Assembly (NCBI GenBank): GCA_907163375.1
Contig: CAJQUW010015436.1
Span: 436,501 to 500,500, forward strand
Origin: Prostheceraeus crozeri
Lineage: Eukaryota; Platyhelminthes; Polycladida; Euryleptidae
Length of the DNA stretch: 64,000 nt
Direction: 5' to 3'
The position numbers were made by a program, and so were the translations under genes. The notes beneath the pieces were generated by a model. That model had not been told where the DNA came from and searched no databases. It saw only the letters and a list, made by a program, of their open reading frames with translations. Positions within the stretch are counted from its first letter, which is position 1. The number at the start of each line of letters is the position of its first letter. Below are positions 21,301 through 31,210 of the stretch, piece after piece.

Positions 21301-23805
21301 TCGATATCATTGCCTGTACTGAATACCCTAGATTTCTGGAATCAATTATAATAAAGAAGTCTGACTTTAGCACTCTCATGAATGAAAGGGCAAGCTCCAT
21401 TAATACGCTGTTAGATTTGTAATTCATGGCTCTATTGTGTATTTTATTGCGTAGCTACTTCCAATGCAAGTGACCTTCAGAATTGATTTCATTTTGTGAC
21501 TTCAGTGATTTTATCTCGGTGACCTAATGACTTGTAATTTTGTATTTAAAGATTGTTTTAACTTTGTTTGCTTGATTTCACCTGAGGATGGCAAATGATT
21601 TGCTGAAACATGTTGTGCGCTCCTAACAATCTTGTTTTGAATTTCAATAATTTTGGGCTATTTCCGAAATATATATATATATATTGTCTTAAGATACATG
21701 CTACAGCATGCTGCGTCAAACGGAGGTTTTGCTTTTTTTGAGCTTCTATCAGCCTAAATGGGTTTCCACTCCATAGTATCATTGATAGCGTTTCATGATA
21801 TCATTTTGAGGCCAAAGTCTACATCTATTCTCTTTATCGGCCATCATCGTTGAAGGTGATTTTCATGAGCTTCTCCACTGCTTCTCCCAAAAAGAGGATT
21901 TTAAGATTTCGATTGTAGGACTATGTTATCCTCGAATCATCAACCTGATCGCAGCCTATAGGCATCTCCATCCCTCCGCAGATTCCAATCTGTACTATGA
22001 TATGATCGTCATCTGTTACAATACTATGCGCATGTCATGCTTTCATGGTTGATTGCATTTTAGCACCAATCGTTATCAATATAGTACACGAATGATAGCA
22101 TATCAAAATGCTTAAACCAAACTCACGAGTTGATATGAATATACACACCAACAGCAGCAGATGCGTTCTGCCGAAAGCAAAATGTACAGCAGCTTTTTTA
22201 TCATTATTTTGAAATTTTCTTTCTTCAGCACATGTTCGTGCATTGAAATCTCGGATGGTGGTCTTCCTTTTAGGTGTTCCTTGATTCATTTGTGTGAAAT
22301 CAGAGACTCGTCGGCATTTACACAAACGAATCAACGAACACCTGAAAGGAAGACCACCATCCGAGATTTCAATGCGCGAACATGCACCGAAGAAAATTTC
22401 AAAATAATGACAAAAAAAAATATACGAAAATTGCTGAATCGCTGTACATCAAATCTTTCACCAACAAGAATCAACTACTGAACAACAGCACCCAATCAGA
22501 GCCGCTTCTACTGTATTGATTTTTTTTCAGTGATTATAAAATTGACCCCCTATTATCTCTATGCACTGATGATGGTGGTCATCGACGCCGCTGAAACATG
22601 TTTGCGAATAAATTCTGTTTTTAGCTATTATTTTAGGCCTGACTTAGTTGAGAACAGGTACCCGTAAAAGGGCATATTATGACTATTAATAAGGAAGATA
22701 GCTTTGCTTATAGAAATGCAAGTTAACCTGCTGAGCCCCAGCTATTGAAATTGTTGATATATGCAGTTGACATGCCAAAACGTGCAGTGCATGTCCTCCT
22801 TTACACTATCGTAACTGACAAAATGTGTATGCTAGCATATTTTCTCAATAATTTTAGCCGCATTCTATTGTGAAAATTGTTGGCATTGCTGTATACTTGT
22901 AATAGTTGTGTACACTTGTCATTATTTTTTCAGCTGTTGCATTGTCTCCTCCAAAAGGGAAACCTACACCGATTTGGTCACCTGATAACCGTGGTTTGAC
23001 GCCTCAGCAACATGACGAGCGGAAGAACAATAGTTCAGATGGAACCATTTCTCAAATTACCAACCAAGCAGTGTTTCCTTGTCGGCAAATGGATGTGAAT
23101 GCTGCTCAGCACGAGTTTATTCCATTAAGTCATGAGGAACGCAATCGTTCAAATGAGGAGAATCGTGGGAGTAATGGAGACAATGTGACAACGATTGACA
23201 GTCCCATGATCTTTCCCTGTCGACATATTGATACTACTGGTCAAAACCCATTCGTGACAACAAACAGAGGCACCATCTTTAATCCATTATTGCATCAAAC
23301 CTATTTCACAACCACCACAAATCCGTTAATGCCTTCTACTCCAAATTCTCTGTCAATGCCTCCTACAGCTGTAGTGACCTGTCCTATGACTGTTTCATCC
23401 CCCGTAACAGTAAATCCTTTAAATATGCAAACCGCCTCTGCACTGACTTTACCTCACACTACAACATCCTCGCCCGCTGGTGCCATATCAATGACAATGG
23501 TACCACAGCCGACCAATCAACCACGAAAAAATCGTACTCAATCTCAGCAATCTAACAATTCTGCGAACAGCTCTGTTCCGGTTGAGCGACGGCATCCATG
23601 TCGAGAGTGTGGTAAACGTTTTAAGCAAATGTCTCATCTCAAAGTTCATCAACGGCAGCGTCATTCATCAGAACGTCCGTATGCTTGTGAAGTGTGTGAA
23701 AAGCGATTTGCTCGAGGTTGTGACTTAAACCGCCACTCTCGTTGCCATAGTCGTGCTCCAATGCATCATTTTGTGAGCCAAGTTGAACCAGCTCCTTCTT
23801 TATAG
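8815..23805 (+). CDS. Two-finger C2H2 zinc-finger protein (spliced host gene)
   Basis: The four exons are 8810-8948 (139 nt), 9025-9097 (73 nt), 16632-16662 (31 nt) and 22934 onward with the stop at 23803-23805. All borders are AG acceptors and GT donors (gtgagt, gtaagt, gtaaga), and the phases join without a break: 369 codons from the ATG at 8815. The N-terminus (MRDTDGEIIETFLAF) is helical and unknown to me. The middle is Ser/Thr/Pro/Asn rich and holds two related segments around VFPCRQMD and IFPCRHID. Two C2H2 fingers at about residues 301-323 and 331-351 (CRECGKRF..., CEVCEKRF...) follow, so it is likely a nuclear DNA-binding regulator. An upstream exon may exist. The interval between exons 2 and 4 carries many transposons. 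The fingers are certain; the link to the first three exons rests on splice signals and phase. Confidence 0.75.
9190..9424. repeat. Compound (CT)n/(CACT)n microsatellite
   Basis: About 235 bp of pyrimidine-rich repeat just inside the second intron of the zinc-finger gene. It is segmented into perfect CT, perfect CACT, CT, CACTCT and finally CTTTCT-type units, showing successive variant units that expanded in place. Confidence 0.97.
9425..10484. other. Intron interior, no gene recognised
   Basis: Contains a short frame at 9629-9814 without known motif, and a cluster of degenerate tactataaagta units at about 9821-9895. No splice-compatible exon was evident. Confidence 0.4.
10491..12772. mobile_element. 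Non-autonomous DNA transposon with CAGACCACCCAG ends
   Basis: The left end CAGACCACCCAG is mirrored by CTGGGTGGTCTG at the right, both followed inward by runs of TTCGCTTTTTTCGC type. The 6-bp direct repeat actaag flanks both sides (10485-10490, 12773-12778). The 2.28-kb interior holds no long frame, so it is non-autonomous or fully decayed. CAG...CTG termini suggest hAT-like ancestry, but six bases rather than eight are duplicated, so I leave the superfamily open. Confidence 0.75.
11665..11798. repeat. Long imperfect hairpin (MITE-like)
   Basis: The arms run from tttgaattgaattgga (11665) to tccaattcaattcaaa (11783-11798), with matching interiors (ttattttcgttttcgttatt against aataacgaagacgaaaataa). 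A direct repeat caaagcttggNcttggtt lies outside each arm (about 11616 and 11794). It looks like a small foldback element nested in the larger transposon. Confidence 0.6.
12931..14420 (+). pseudogene. Non-LTR retrotransposon (LINE) RT, C-terminal remnant
   Basis: The frame opens at LQQGDPLGPLLFCLSTDIL, the RT motif preceding the active site, continues through LWYHDDGTLAGD (catalytic DD) and KGLELLINQQKCELI, then after a frame change into LGSPIG, DALYLLRHCFAIPKLLYML and LGGLGIRSAVQLS, the thumb region. Further decayed parts, SAKNAGAWLKALPAASLGLK and CSSSCICGNQVDG with cysteines spaced as in a terminal zinc knuckle, reach about 14.4 kb. The N-terminal endonuclease and first RT motifs are missing, as in a 5'-truncated LINE copy. 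It has several interruptions. I cannot name the clade. Confidence 0.8.
14633..15420 (-). pseudogene. Penelope-like RT, C-terminal part (second lineage)
   Basis: On the minus strand the frame begins at the RT active site YVDDANLLVPTPEEM and continues 240 codons: DEITMLLITNLGNSIHKSIQ, ILRVLLNSRKTLPWDRK, FMARMEYSGCTKKLRHEIL, ending WYEKEGCDSVLFVPATP and ESGFKIKS. I recognise this C-terminal region from Penelope-like reverse transcriptases of invertebrates, where a GIY-YIG domain usually follows; none is seen here. The part ahead of the active site is missing. The 5' limit coincides with the start of an inverted copy of the same sequence (15,440-15,690), so the two form a head-to-head pair. Confidence 0.65.
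15440..15690 (+). pseudogene. Inverted partial copy of the adjacent Penelope-like RT
   Basis: Plus-strand frames read MMWWDRQFLKHLEYYGIKC and MMKRYVDDANLL with DERTIMLITNLGSS, matching the start of the minus-strand RT next door. From about 15510 to 15688 it is the complement of 15228-15410. About 90 bases lie between the arms. A related opposite-orientation partial copy precedes the complete Penelope element at 18-21.6 kb. Confidence 0.7.
15691..16262. other. Intron interior, no gene recognised
   Basis: Short open frames only; no repeat ends or splice-bounded exon seen. Confidence 0.4.
16263..16314 (+). other. Candidate alternative 52-nt exon of the zinc-finger gene
   Basis: An AG (cagttgtcag) precedes and a consensus donor gtaagt follows. 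In phase 0, as left by the 9025-9097 exon, it reads PISVPPVDTLRILGAKY and leaves one base, exactly the phase needed by the exon at 22934. Like the 31-nt microexon it is 1 modulo 3, so only one of the two could be used in a productive mRNA. The acceptor lacks a good pyrimidine tract, so this is tentative. Confidence 0.25.
16751..16874. repeat. 18-bp palindrome plus 101-nt hairpin
   Basis: A perfect palindrome GGCTAGTATATACTAGCC (16751-16768) is followed by a foldback at 16774-16874 whose arms, about 47 nt each, start CAAATGAAAAATCGCC and end GGCGATTTTTCATTTG-like (observed ggtgatttttcatttg), with a loop of about 5-8 nt at ttgcc. Size and pairing fit either a very short MITE or a small-RNA precursor. 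Confidence 0.65.
16875..17965. other. Intron interior with an unidentified short frame
   Basis: The frame at 17079-17297 (SVSAEIEVLTTSDEPGN... with CAACVRDMPLYK) has protein-like composition but no splice borders or family that I recognise. The rest is AT-rich and featureless. Confidence 0.3.
17996..18040 (-). ncRNA. Hammerhead-ribozyme-like motif, inverted arm
   Basis: Complementary copy of the ribozyme-like 3' end within the inverted arm of the Penelope element, with the same core and stem II on the minus strand. Confidence 0.6.
18191..18988 (-). pseudogene. Inverted copy of Penelope C-terminus
   Basis: This 265-codon minus-strand frame equals residues 401-665 of the complete RT/GIY-YIG protein, starting MEREVNESLVFLDTK and ending SSINTLLDL. 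It lacks the RT catalytic core and is a structural arm of the element rather than a separate gene. With its 3' flank (17966-18190) it also repeats the ribozyme-like terminus. Confidence 0.92.
19057..19428 (+). CDS. Penelope element, N-terminal frame
   Basis: A 123-codon frame directly ahead of, and overlapping by four bases, the main RT frame. It is rich in Lys, Glu and Gln with predicted helices (KALKDELRSAKSDNETKEKQ), like the region that precedes the RT in Penelope proteins. Whether it is made as a separate protein or belongs to one long protein cannot be settled; a homologous copy in another genome location would decide. Confidence 0.6.
   Translation: MKSLPSLNHEKMEALNSFGKKHLRSTCRVEFLQSCKDAEVIPKFLQFSIPANLQNCKSLIQKTQAKALKDELRSAKSDNETKEKQLQNSLQSFNEDERILYQTIMRHHLLKLGKSIRGIHEKS
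19425..21422 (+). CDS. Penelope reverse transcriptase with GIY-YIG endonuclease
   Basis: In this 665-codon frame (opening with TTG, so the true start probably lies upstream) the order is: DKG motif (FDKGNGVVI, about 123-131), KPVGSQPARLYGLPKIHK (194-211), motif A ISYDVKNLF (Asp274), motif B DGMSMGSCLAP (331-341), motif C YVDD (369-372), a thumb region, then the GIY-YIG endonuclease with CDHCEKCYVG (582-591), RINEHLKAYP (600-609) and EISMHVHPPKKK. The RT copies element RNA onto a primer made by the endonuclease nick. All catalytic residues I can check are present. Length and order match GIY-YIG-bearing Penelope elements. It may be close to functional. Confidence 0.93.
   Translation: MTSLTSDNVSDHVTDNAASHSVINHSEDSFNSDEIQLLSLGFSMSLPRERISIDQEKAEAEAIFSQIASISSLTEDTLNTLKHKFRGTFKSYFSRHKVSKYWKSKLKILRNLSSRKHLYISKFDKGNGVVIDKRSSYVEKMTTLLSDSSLFKPYSYCTRSKKDPFILEEDIFIRKLTQMKTRRLISDAIFKTVKPVGSQPARLYGLPKIHKNKEDPPYRPILNMINSYPSKLAKWLDNVLKPLIPKTHTVKDTFEFVDSLNGLSSENTQLISYDVKNLFTSIPIEDTIDHVLYTINEDQLPIRKQALRELLRLACTNILFSFDDKLFVQTDGMSMGSCLAPTMASFAMDMIETRMKNFNGSLPVYYKRYVDDIFCIFDKNSDASAFHDFLNTLHPDIKFTMEREVNESLVFLDTKVTKSENAFDIAWHLKETNTGIYIPNSAYAPKRYRLAAMNSLFYRALKLNSNPNNYQNSVSAIKALFQKNGFSERTILRMREKVEARHKANVARPNAHDDFKFITWSFPYISESEQNLLSRVKDINKLLPPDMKVRPVFKTLKTSNFFSNKDKVVPELKSNVVYKYTCDHCEKCYVGSSIRHFATRINEHLKAYPTPTEISMHVHPPKKKNFDIIACTEYPRFLESIIIKKSDFSTLMNERASSINTLLDL
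21575..21620 (+). ncRNA. Hammerhead-ribozyme-like motif (Penelope 3' end)
   Basis: The core is CTGAGGA (21582-21588), a stem II formed by GGCAAA/TTTGCT with loop TGA, then GAAAC (21605-21609) and ATGTT giving a minimal stem III and a U at the cleavage position; CAC ahead and GTG behind can pair as stem I. Hammerheads are known in Penelope terminal repeats. The N7 position is G, which is allowed. Confidence 0.65.
22150..22625 (+). pseudogene. Penelope-like 3' relic with head-to-head palindrome
   Basis: Plus-strand DNA at 22312-22410 reads RRHLHKRINEHLKGRP and PSEISMREHAPKKIS, the C-terminal GIY-YIG signature, and the complement at about 22196-22312 encodes the same segment on the minus strand. 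The arms meet with almost no spacer. About 150 bases downstream a canonical hammerhead core closes the element. The RT is missing. This is a different family from the complete Penelope upstream, judging by its divergent sequence. Confidence 0.75.
22561..22610 (+). ncRNA. Hammerhead-ribozyme-like motif
   Basis: Canonical CTGATGA at 22566-22572, a stem II from TGGTG/CGCCG, GAAAC at 22593-22597, then ATGTT and TGCG; upstream TGCA can pair with TGCG as stem I. It lies at the 3' end of the Penelope relic, the position where hammerheads are known in this group. Confidence 0.65.
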
Positions 23806-23966
23806 TGAATACGATCGTAGTTCGCTAATTGAATTGCAGCATTTACTAATTTATGAAAGTGACAAAATAGAGTTCGTTGGAAATCACAAAATTGCATTTC
23901 GTAATATTTCATTTGCGAAATATCTGAACATGATCAAATCGACCTGCATTTTCTAAAATTTATGAT

Positions 23967-23972
23967 AATAAA
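23967..23972 (+). terminator. Polyadenylation signal AATAAA
   Basis: A canonical AATAAA 162 bases after the stop codon of the zinc-finger gene, a plausible 3' end for its mRNA. Another AATAAA occurs near 26164 and would give a much longer 3' UTR. Confidence 0.5.
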
Positions 23973-26900
23973 ACGTTTCAAGGTTGAAATTCGAATTTGG
24001 ATTTTTTCTGCTAACTTAACATGTATGTTACATGTAATACACGGCAAATGTATCAATCGCAAAATGACTAAGTCGTTATGTCGCTCTTGCCATACATCTA
24101 TAGGTGACAATTATATTTATGTGGACATAGCATAGTGTATCTTGTATATATGCAGGATAACTAAGTGTGCATGTTTGAACTGTGCAATGTTTGGGGGTAA
24201 TGTACGTGTATATTGCCGCTTATTATTAGAGATCTAATGGTCATTTTTGTAGATTTAGCCAAGTAATGAGAATGACTTGGCTTGCATCGTTGTGAGGAAA
24301 CTACAGAAAATCCTCAAAGAACGTAGTGCCATTATTTTCAAACAGTCTTGGTTAATGACGTACAGCTGAATCTGTTTGATGAATGATTCAGCTTTTCAAA
24401 GAATATTATTTGACCAAATCACATTTGTGCATGAAGCCATGATCTGACAAAAATTTTCTTTAATGACATGTAGCGTCTACCGTAAACTTGTTTCTGAAGT
24501 AACTTTAATAGCCTCGAATTGCAAATTTGCTACCCTATGCGATTTAATTAATTTAATTTTTCATCCAATATTAGTCATAGCTTTGGCAATGTCCAAGTCT
24601 AAGAATTTTTCTATCAGGCGTTAGTTACAATGGTGATCACAGAAAATGTCAGTCACTATGTGCTTCGATAATAAATAGATATTACTTTGTGATTGCTTCT
24701 TGTGTGATCGTGCAGTAGCTGCTATTTAACTTGATGTTTGTGATAATAGAATGTCCTCCTAAATACAAATAGAATGATAAGTCATTCAGTCTCATTGGTG
24801 TTTGATCTCTAGGTAATAGTTCTTGTTTCTTCTTTAGAACAGTATTCCAGAAGATGTTCCATTACTTGGCTATTTTGATTAAAGTCAATGAGACGTCGAA
24901 CTGAATATGAGCATTGCCTCATCAGATCACCCTTCATGATGACCATTAGAATATGGCCTATGTAAATCCCAGTTCCCATTTATGTAAGTATAATTGTATA
25001 AATATATATTTTGTAGCTTATTAGAGCAGTCAAATTATTGAATTAAATTATGGAGAAAATTCAAGAAATTGGTTAAGTTCAAGAACCATGGGATTGTGTA
25101 CTCTTTTTCCTAATCCCTTTGTCTCATATTTTCGAATTTGCTTGAAGCTCTTCCAGATTTTTCATATGATTTGTTCTTTCAAGAGCTCTTCATTGATTTT
25201 CACTAAATCCTAATACTTTAAAGGTGGCGTCGAATTAACATAATTTTTCATGTACGCAATTGAATTGGTCAAATTCAATATTTTTTTTCGTTTGACAAAG
25301 TTAGCAATAATTAAATCCCATAGCTGTTACAATTTATTGCATTGTTAGAGATGCACGTATGTGGTATTAGAGAATAGAGGTATTTTATTATTGAAATCAA
25401 CATACCAATGCAAATATGTTCAACTGCCGCAGAAGTAGCTGTTGCATACTTTTCCATCGAACGTTTTTGTCGTTTTCTTGAGTGTACAGGTGTCATCATT
25501 TCTGCTGAAGAATTATCAAATCGTTTTCTAGTTTATATCATGATGAGAGATTTAGGTCACACAGGTATATCGGTCCCACGCTTATTTTGTACAATGACGT
25601 GAACTGCTTTTTGGCTGATAGATTACTAGCTCCTATGTATAAGCATCTAAACGTAATGGATACCTTGAAATGACCTTATTTTATGCTCTTTTTGTATTAA
25701 AGAAGCGAATTCGAAAAGAAGGATAATTATGTTTTTACTGAGAAAACGTACATAGTGAGATAGATATAAAAGAGACATACTTTAAGTCACGTAGAGGATG
25801 AATCGTTTGAACATCTAGCGTGAATGTTTGGTCATTAAATTGAATGACATTGATTTTAGCTTTCGATGAATATGCATGTTATATATAACATGTGCTTCTT
25901 GTCCTATGCATCGTTGCAATTGAAGTCTTCTAATTTTGTACATGTATATCTTCTTAGAAGATCTGAGAATTCTCATTTATTTCAATGTATCCATTATCGC
26001 GTGAACAAACGATCGTATTGCTTGATGTAGTTGTTAAAGTTTAAGATTGTGAAGCAGCATGAAATTCCTGTCCGATTACTTGATTTGTGAAGCGTAAGAT
26101 GTGAGATAAGCTTTCGAATTATTGATTAAAAACTCTCACTTGTAAATGACTTTCAACTTACGTGAATAAAAACAATATTCGCAAATCTCGCGGCCTGCTT
26201 CTGACAGTAAAAGTTAATGAGGGTTTGTTTACACTGACGTAAATTACGTAGGTGTCTCGCTTATTTTGTCATTATAGATAAATAAGAAAGTGCATGTAAT
26301 TCTGTGAATATCTTGGATCTATAAAATTATGATTTGAGATGTTCCTAAATTTGAATTACAAAGTCAAGAGAGTGTTAGCCCTACTATCAGGAGAAAATTA
26401 TGATGATGAAATTATAATGTTCATTTTTACGGAGTCGCATTTGTTGCATGAAGTTTTTTTATTCAATGCTATATTTGATATCAATTGCTATAGTTTGCAA
26501 ATGGCAGATTTCATTGACCTAGCTGCTCAGACGTTGTACATTTTCATAGTTGGCATATTCTCTCAATTAAATGTGCATATATCATTCGTAAATAAAACCA
26601 GCTGAAGTTCATTAGAGCTTAAAATGGTCTCCCTGGAGTCAAATTGCTCATAATTACGAATACTTGAAAATCTAAAGTATATCGTCAATACATCGCTTGA
26701 CATGAAGCATTGTACCAAGGAAGTATTACCAAAGACGGAAGATGTTATTATGAAAAACGTCAAAATTTACCACCGGTCAAATTTTCAATTGTATAAATTA
26801 TAGAGTTGATTCGCTGCCTTTTCTTAATTGAAATAATATTATCAAGTTGTTTGGCCAATATCGAGTTGCTCTCACATATTTAATTACATCAGTATTTCTT

Positions 26901-27130
26901 AATATAATATATGTTAGGAATTGACAAGATGTGATATTTGGTACATGGGATGTGATGCTTTGCTTACAATTAGATCTTGGTTGGAAGTGAAAGTTCTAAG
27001 CTGTAGCAAAAGCTTTGCTATGTATCATCTTTTTACAAATATAATTTGTGTAAATCACTTTCAAATCATTTTCCATAACTTCATGTACGCATATTCTTGT
27101 AATGAACAAAGTTAAGCTGTGAAACGGGCT
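23973..27130. other. Gene-poor AT-rich region
   Basis: Downstream flank or long 3' UTR of the zinc-finger gene. Short frames only. An 18-bp palindrome catgttatatataacatg lies near 25876. No transposon ends found. Confidence 0.5.
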
Positions 27131-28960
27131 TGGAAAAACTCAAAAAATTGTTATGGAAACTTTAGAACGTTAGGAAGTCTCAAGGCTAGTCCTCAGAGAA
27201 TTTCATCCGGTATTCGGAATATTTGTAATGCTGGCTACCAAAGGGCACTGCGAAACTGTAGCATCGAAGACCTTTAAAAGGTTTCCTGAAGACGCTCCTT
27301 GGAGTCAAAATAGGTATACGGAAAGACACCCCTCCGCCGCATGTAGCAGGCCTTCATCCATATAGAGAAAGTGTTGACGCACTATTTGGCTGATGGTCAG
27401 CTTCCAAGTCATTGGCCGGCTACGTGAGGATGCCAGGAATTGGCGGCTGTCTACTAAATGAGACACTGAAATGCAGAATAGTTTCGTCCAGCCTCACATC
27501 GCGGGAATTTTCGTCCTGAGGTTCATTAACTTTTCTTTAGTCTGTGCTACACAGTATTTTCCAGTGCATCATCTTATTTATCCCGCGCTTCAAAATCATG
27601 TGGCCATCATAATTTTTGAAATTATGAAGCACCATCGGAAGAGCTAACATCCGTTCTCGAAACCTGAATTTGCATCTCGGGCACAGCACCTGTCATGCGT
27701 CCGTCACGTGACAGTGATCACGCACTCTTCGGATTGCGAAGGGGCGTTCGCATCTGGCACACGCGGTGCTGGTCATAAACAAAGTCTTATCTTGCGGGCG
27801 CATTCGGCTCCTTTGGCGAGTCAGCTTGTCGAGATTGACATATTACATCAACCGATTTTTCCTGAGCAAATTAATCTTCATGCAATTATCTTCCTCCCAC
27901 ATTTCTACCAACTGGCTAGCGCTCCTGTTGCCATAGTGAAAATGCCAGACCTGACCCAAGGCGACTATATGATGCACTTGGAGGGCGGCTTCAATGAAGC
28001 ACTCCATCTATGCATAAATTACACGCAGCGGTCTCAGCTCACTGCCTGATATTTCAAATTTAAACTCTACTTTTCTTGGCATAATCCCCACCTGTGGCTC
28101 TCCTCTCAAATGCCATGTGTATCGTGTGTCAAAATTCTCCTGAAATCCTAGCGGGCGGTAGTGTCTGTCACACAAACGGCACTTAGAGTGCAGACCTTAC
28201 CGAGATCAGAATTTTGTCATAGCAATAATGCCAATTTCATGAATGACTCATCAATGACAAATTTGCAGTGCGGTCTATATCTGTCCACTGCGAGCAGTGA
28301 ATGGGCTCTTGAGACCGCCCTCATATAAATAGACGCTCACTAGGATGGAATGTCCCGCACCTCTTCCGCCGAACAGTCGCCAAAGTCTGAAAAATCTAAC
28401 TCGAACGAGGGTTGTAATCCCGGAGTAACACTGAACCTTGGCTCCAGCACTGAAAATTTTCCAATCCTAGTGTTATTATGTTCATTTTCCCCCAATCTAA
28501 ATTGCTGACCGTAAAAAATATATCAGAAAACCGCTATTACTTTTCCCCTCGGAAAAAGAGAGGCAAGTGAGAACTTAAGAAAGTCTCCTTTAAGCCACAA
28601 GCCTCGATGTCTTAGTATTGTGACTTCAGTTCAAAGAATGGGGAAGGTGAATTACAAGGAAACTAAGACTTAACTTCCAAACATTGCAACTGCTTCTCTC
28701 CCGGAAATTCTAGGCTACATTACACTCTCCTCCCGGAAACTGAGAGCAGGGGAAAGTAAGAAGGGTAACACCAGGATCATGATCCCGGGATTGCCAATGC
28801 TCCAGTCTCGAGCACGTGCTTGAGTAGAGCTACATCACAAAATTGCAATGCTTCTGAAATCATGCCTACATGAAGTCATAATGTCTCTCTTAATTATGTC
28901 TATTGCATATTTGAGGAGCTTGCTCGTAACATAGCTGTACTTTCGAGTGTGCTGAAATTA
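27131..28960. other. GC-richer segment, unclassified
   Basis: Base composition rises compared with both sides. A 113-codon frame (27708-28049, with LPHFYQLASAPVAIVKMPDL) has no motif I know. The abrupt composition change suggests foreign or repeat-derived DNA, but I found no ends. Confidence 0.35.
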
Positions 28961-31202
28961 TGATTGTTAAATGGTAAAATCCAGCAAAAGTGGTCCCTTT
29001 TTCTGTCCACTCAAAAAAAATCTGGAAAACTTGATTTTTTTTGCTCCTGATAGTTGTATTTGGTTCTTGTAAGTTAGATTATGTGTGCTAAACCACAATC
29101 TATTTACTTTTAGGAGATCTGTAGCCGAGTTTCTGATATGAGGGCGTCGATGTGATGCCCGGAAGTTAATATAAATGCTTACACGCATGTTTATATTTAT
29201 TTTTTATTTCAATAGTCATGCTGAGGACATGTACTCACAATTTGACATCTCGCAGTATTCATGATGAATTCAGAAAGCTGACAATCTAGACCAAAGGTGA
29301 AATTTAAGTAGGCCTAAATAGCCTGCAATAGACACGATTCTAAATTCAAGTTTCAAAACTGTTTCCAGCTTTCATATGCTGATTCTATTACAAGAGTTAA
29401 AATAGCTGAAAACAGCATGAATTAATTAGCTTGCATACTTTGTGGTTATTCTCTTATATTCACATTACAACATCATGAATAGGAGTAGTATGATTATTCT
29501 AACTTAAGAAGGCTATTAGAAAGGATGTAAGCAAGACAAACTCAACAATATTACAATTGCAAGATTTTTAATGACTTAATCACTGAAATCGTTGAATTTG
29601 TCCCGTTGAATATTGAAAAGTATTATTTTCGAAGGTCTGAAAATGGCTGCTTCTTGCAATTATTTTCTATGATGCATGTAACTTTCGAGGAAACGGATCT
29701 ACTTCCAATATGAGTACATTATTTGACAACTGAGTCTATGAGTCATATCATGATAATCTATTATGCCATATACGTCGAATGTAGCATTGGAAATTCAAAT
29801 GTTAAGTAAATGTTACTTATTATTCTTTAATTGACTCATGTAAGTAGTCACTTCTATGCCTTTTCCTAATAGTTTGAATGTCTAGTTTCGTTCGTGTTCA
29901 CATAATTGCATAGCCCCATGGAGCTACTTTCAGCTGTTGAACATCATTTCACAAACATACTGGAAAGGTTACTTTTGAAGGAAAATCTTCCACATTCCTT
30001 ATGCGTATGTTTGACATTAAGGCTATTCCGCGTAATGCCTACACATCAATCCTGTCGTTTTCAGATAAGTAACTTCCTATTGCACTCAACTCGTTAAGCA
30101 TCGAAAACAGCAATAATTGAGAAGATAGAATACAAAAATGTCCTCAGACATGATGTCATCTTTTCATTACTTGTCCAGGTGAACGAGCACTCTGCAATTT
30201 TCATCATTGAGGAGATTTCTGGCGAAAGTTCGGTAAAATTTCAAATTTAAAAAAATCTGCCAAAATTGGTGATTTTACATCTTGAATTGCTTTTTACAAC
30301 ATGGAGGGATGAATGAGTTGGAGCAAATGAACACTATGATAAGAAAGCTCAGACACTAAATATGTTGTGCCAGGATTTTCATGTGATTTGGAACATCGGT
30401 TTAGAAGTTAAGGGGAGGCCGATTCAGTTCTGTGCGCTTCAGAGTCCGGTATGGACAGGGTTAAAATGAAGGTCTCTCAGGGGTCTTCAAGTGGAAATGG
30501 TCCAGCAACGAAATGTTTCTATCAAATTAAAGTATCTTTTAATGGCTTCGTACAATTGCGGAAAGCCTTAGTACATCTATGAGGCGAAGCGCCGATTGGG
30601 AGACCGATTTTATATATATGTGAATAAATAATGTGTCGATGGTCAGATGTTGAGCACATCATCGATCACAAAGTCCTTCATTTTACTAAGTTCATATCCA
30701 CAAGTAGAATCCAGACAAACATTCAATGCATATCGTCAAGAGTGTGAGAACCACAGAAGAGAGATAATGTTGGGATGTTTTGTTCATTAATCAAGTTTTA
30801 TACATGTATGTACAAGCTATATACATACATTTTAAAAAGACTTTTCAAATATTTCGCATTTTTGATTATTTGATCTTTTTATTTTTTGTTTTTTCTAAAA
30901 ATAATGGCTCGCTCAATTTTTGCTCACGGATAATTTTTTTTCGCTCGCTCATGCGCTCATCAAAAAACTTGAAAAAATGCCTCCCTCATGTTCTTAAAGT
31001 ACAGTGCCCATACTCTGAACCTCGAGAGGTACAGCAGGAGCTCGGGTACTGGACATACGAATTAAGCGATGGTAGAATTTGAACTTGAGAAGACTAAAGC
31101 GACATATGGCGCCAACCACAGAAGATGAAGACATGGGTGAAGAAAGAGAGAGAACTCATGATAATCGCTACAACCAACGTGTGAATCCAAAGAAGACAGA
31201 AC
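28961..31202. other. Intergenic, no gene recognised
   Basis: AT-rich with short frames lacking motifs; a tract of Cgctcgctcat-like units lies near 30910-30960. Confidence 0.5.
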
Positions 31203-31210
31203 GTCTCCTA

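Larger units (their letters stand above)
17966..21647 (+). mobile_element. Penelope-like element with inverted 5' partial copy
   Basis: A full RT/GIY-YIG element on the plus strand is preceded by a 1.04-kb inverted copy of its own 3' part: 17966-19006 is the complement of 20608-21647, apparently without a difference in the encoded 265 residues. Such partial or inverted terminal copies (pseudo-LTRs) are characteristic of Penelope elements. TA repeats flank both sides. Near identity of the arms indicates a recent insertion or conversion between arms. Confidence 0.93.

Noticed and set aside
20318-21427. Minus-strand frames within the Penelope RT gene
   Set aside because: They are shadows of the RT/GIY-YIG frame; two of them only appear again at 18.2-18.8 kb because of the inverted arm.
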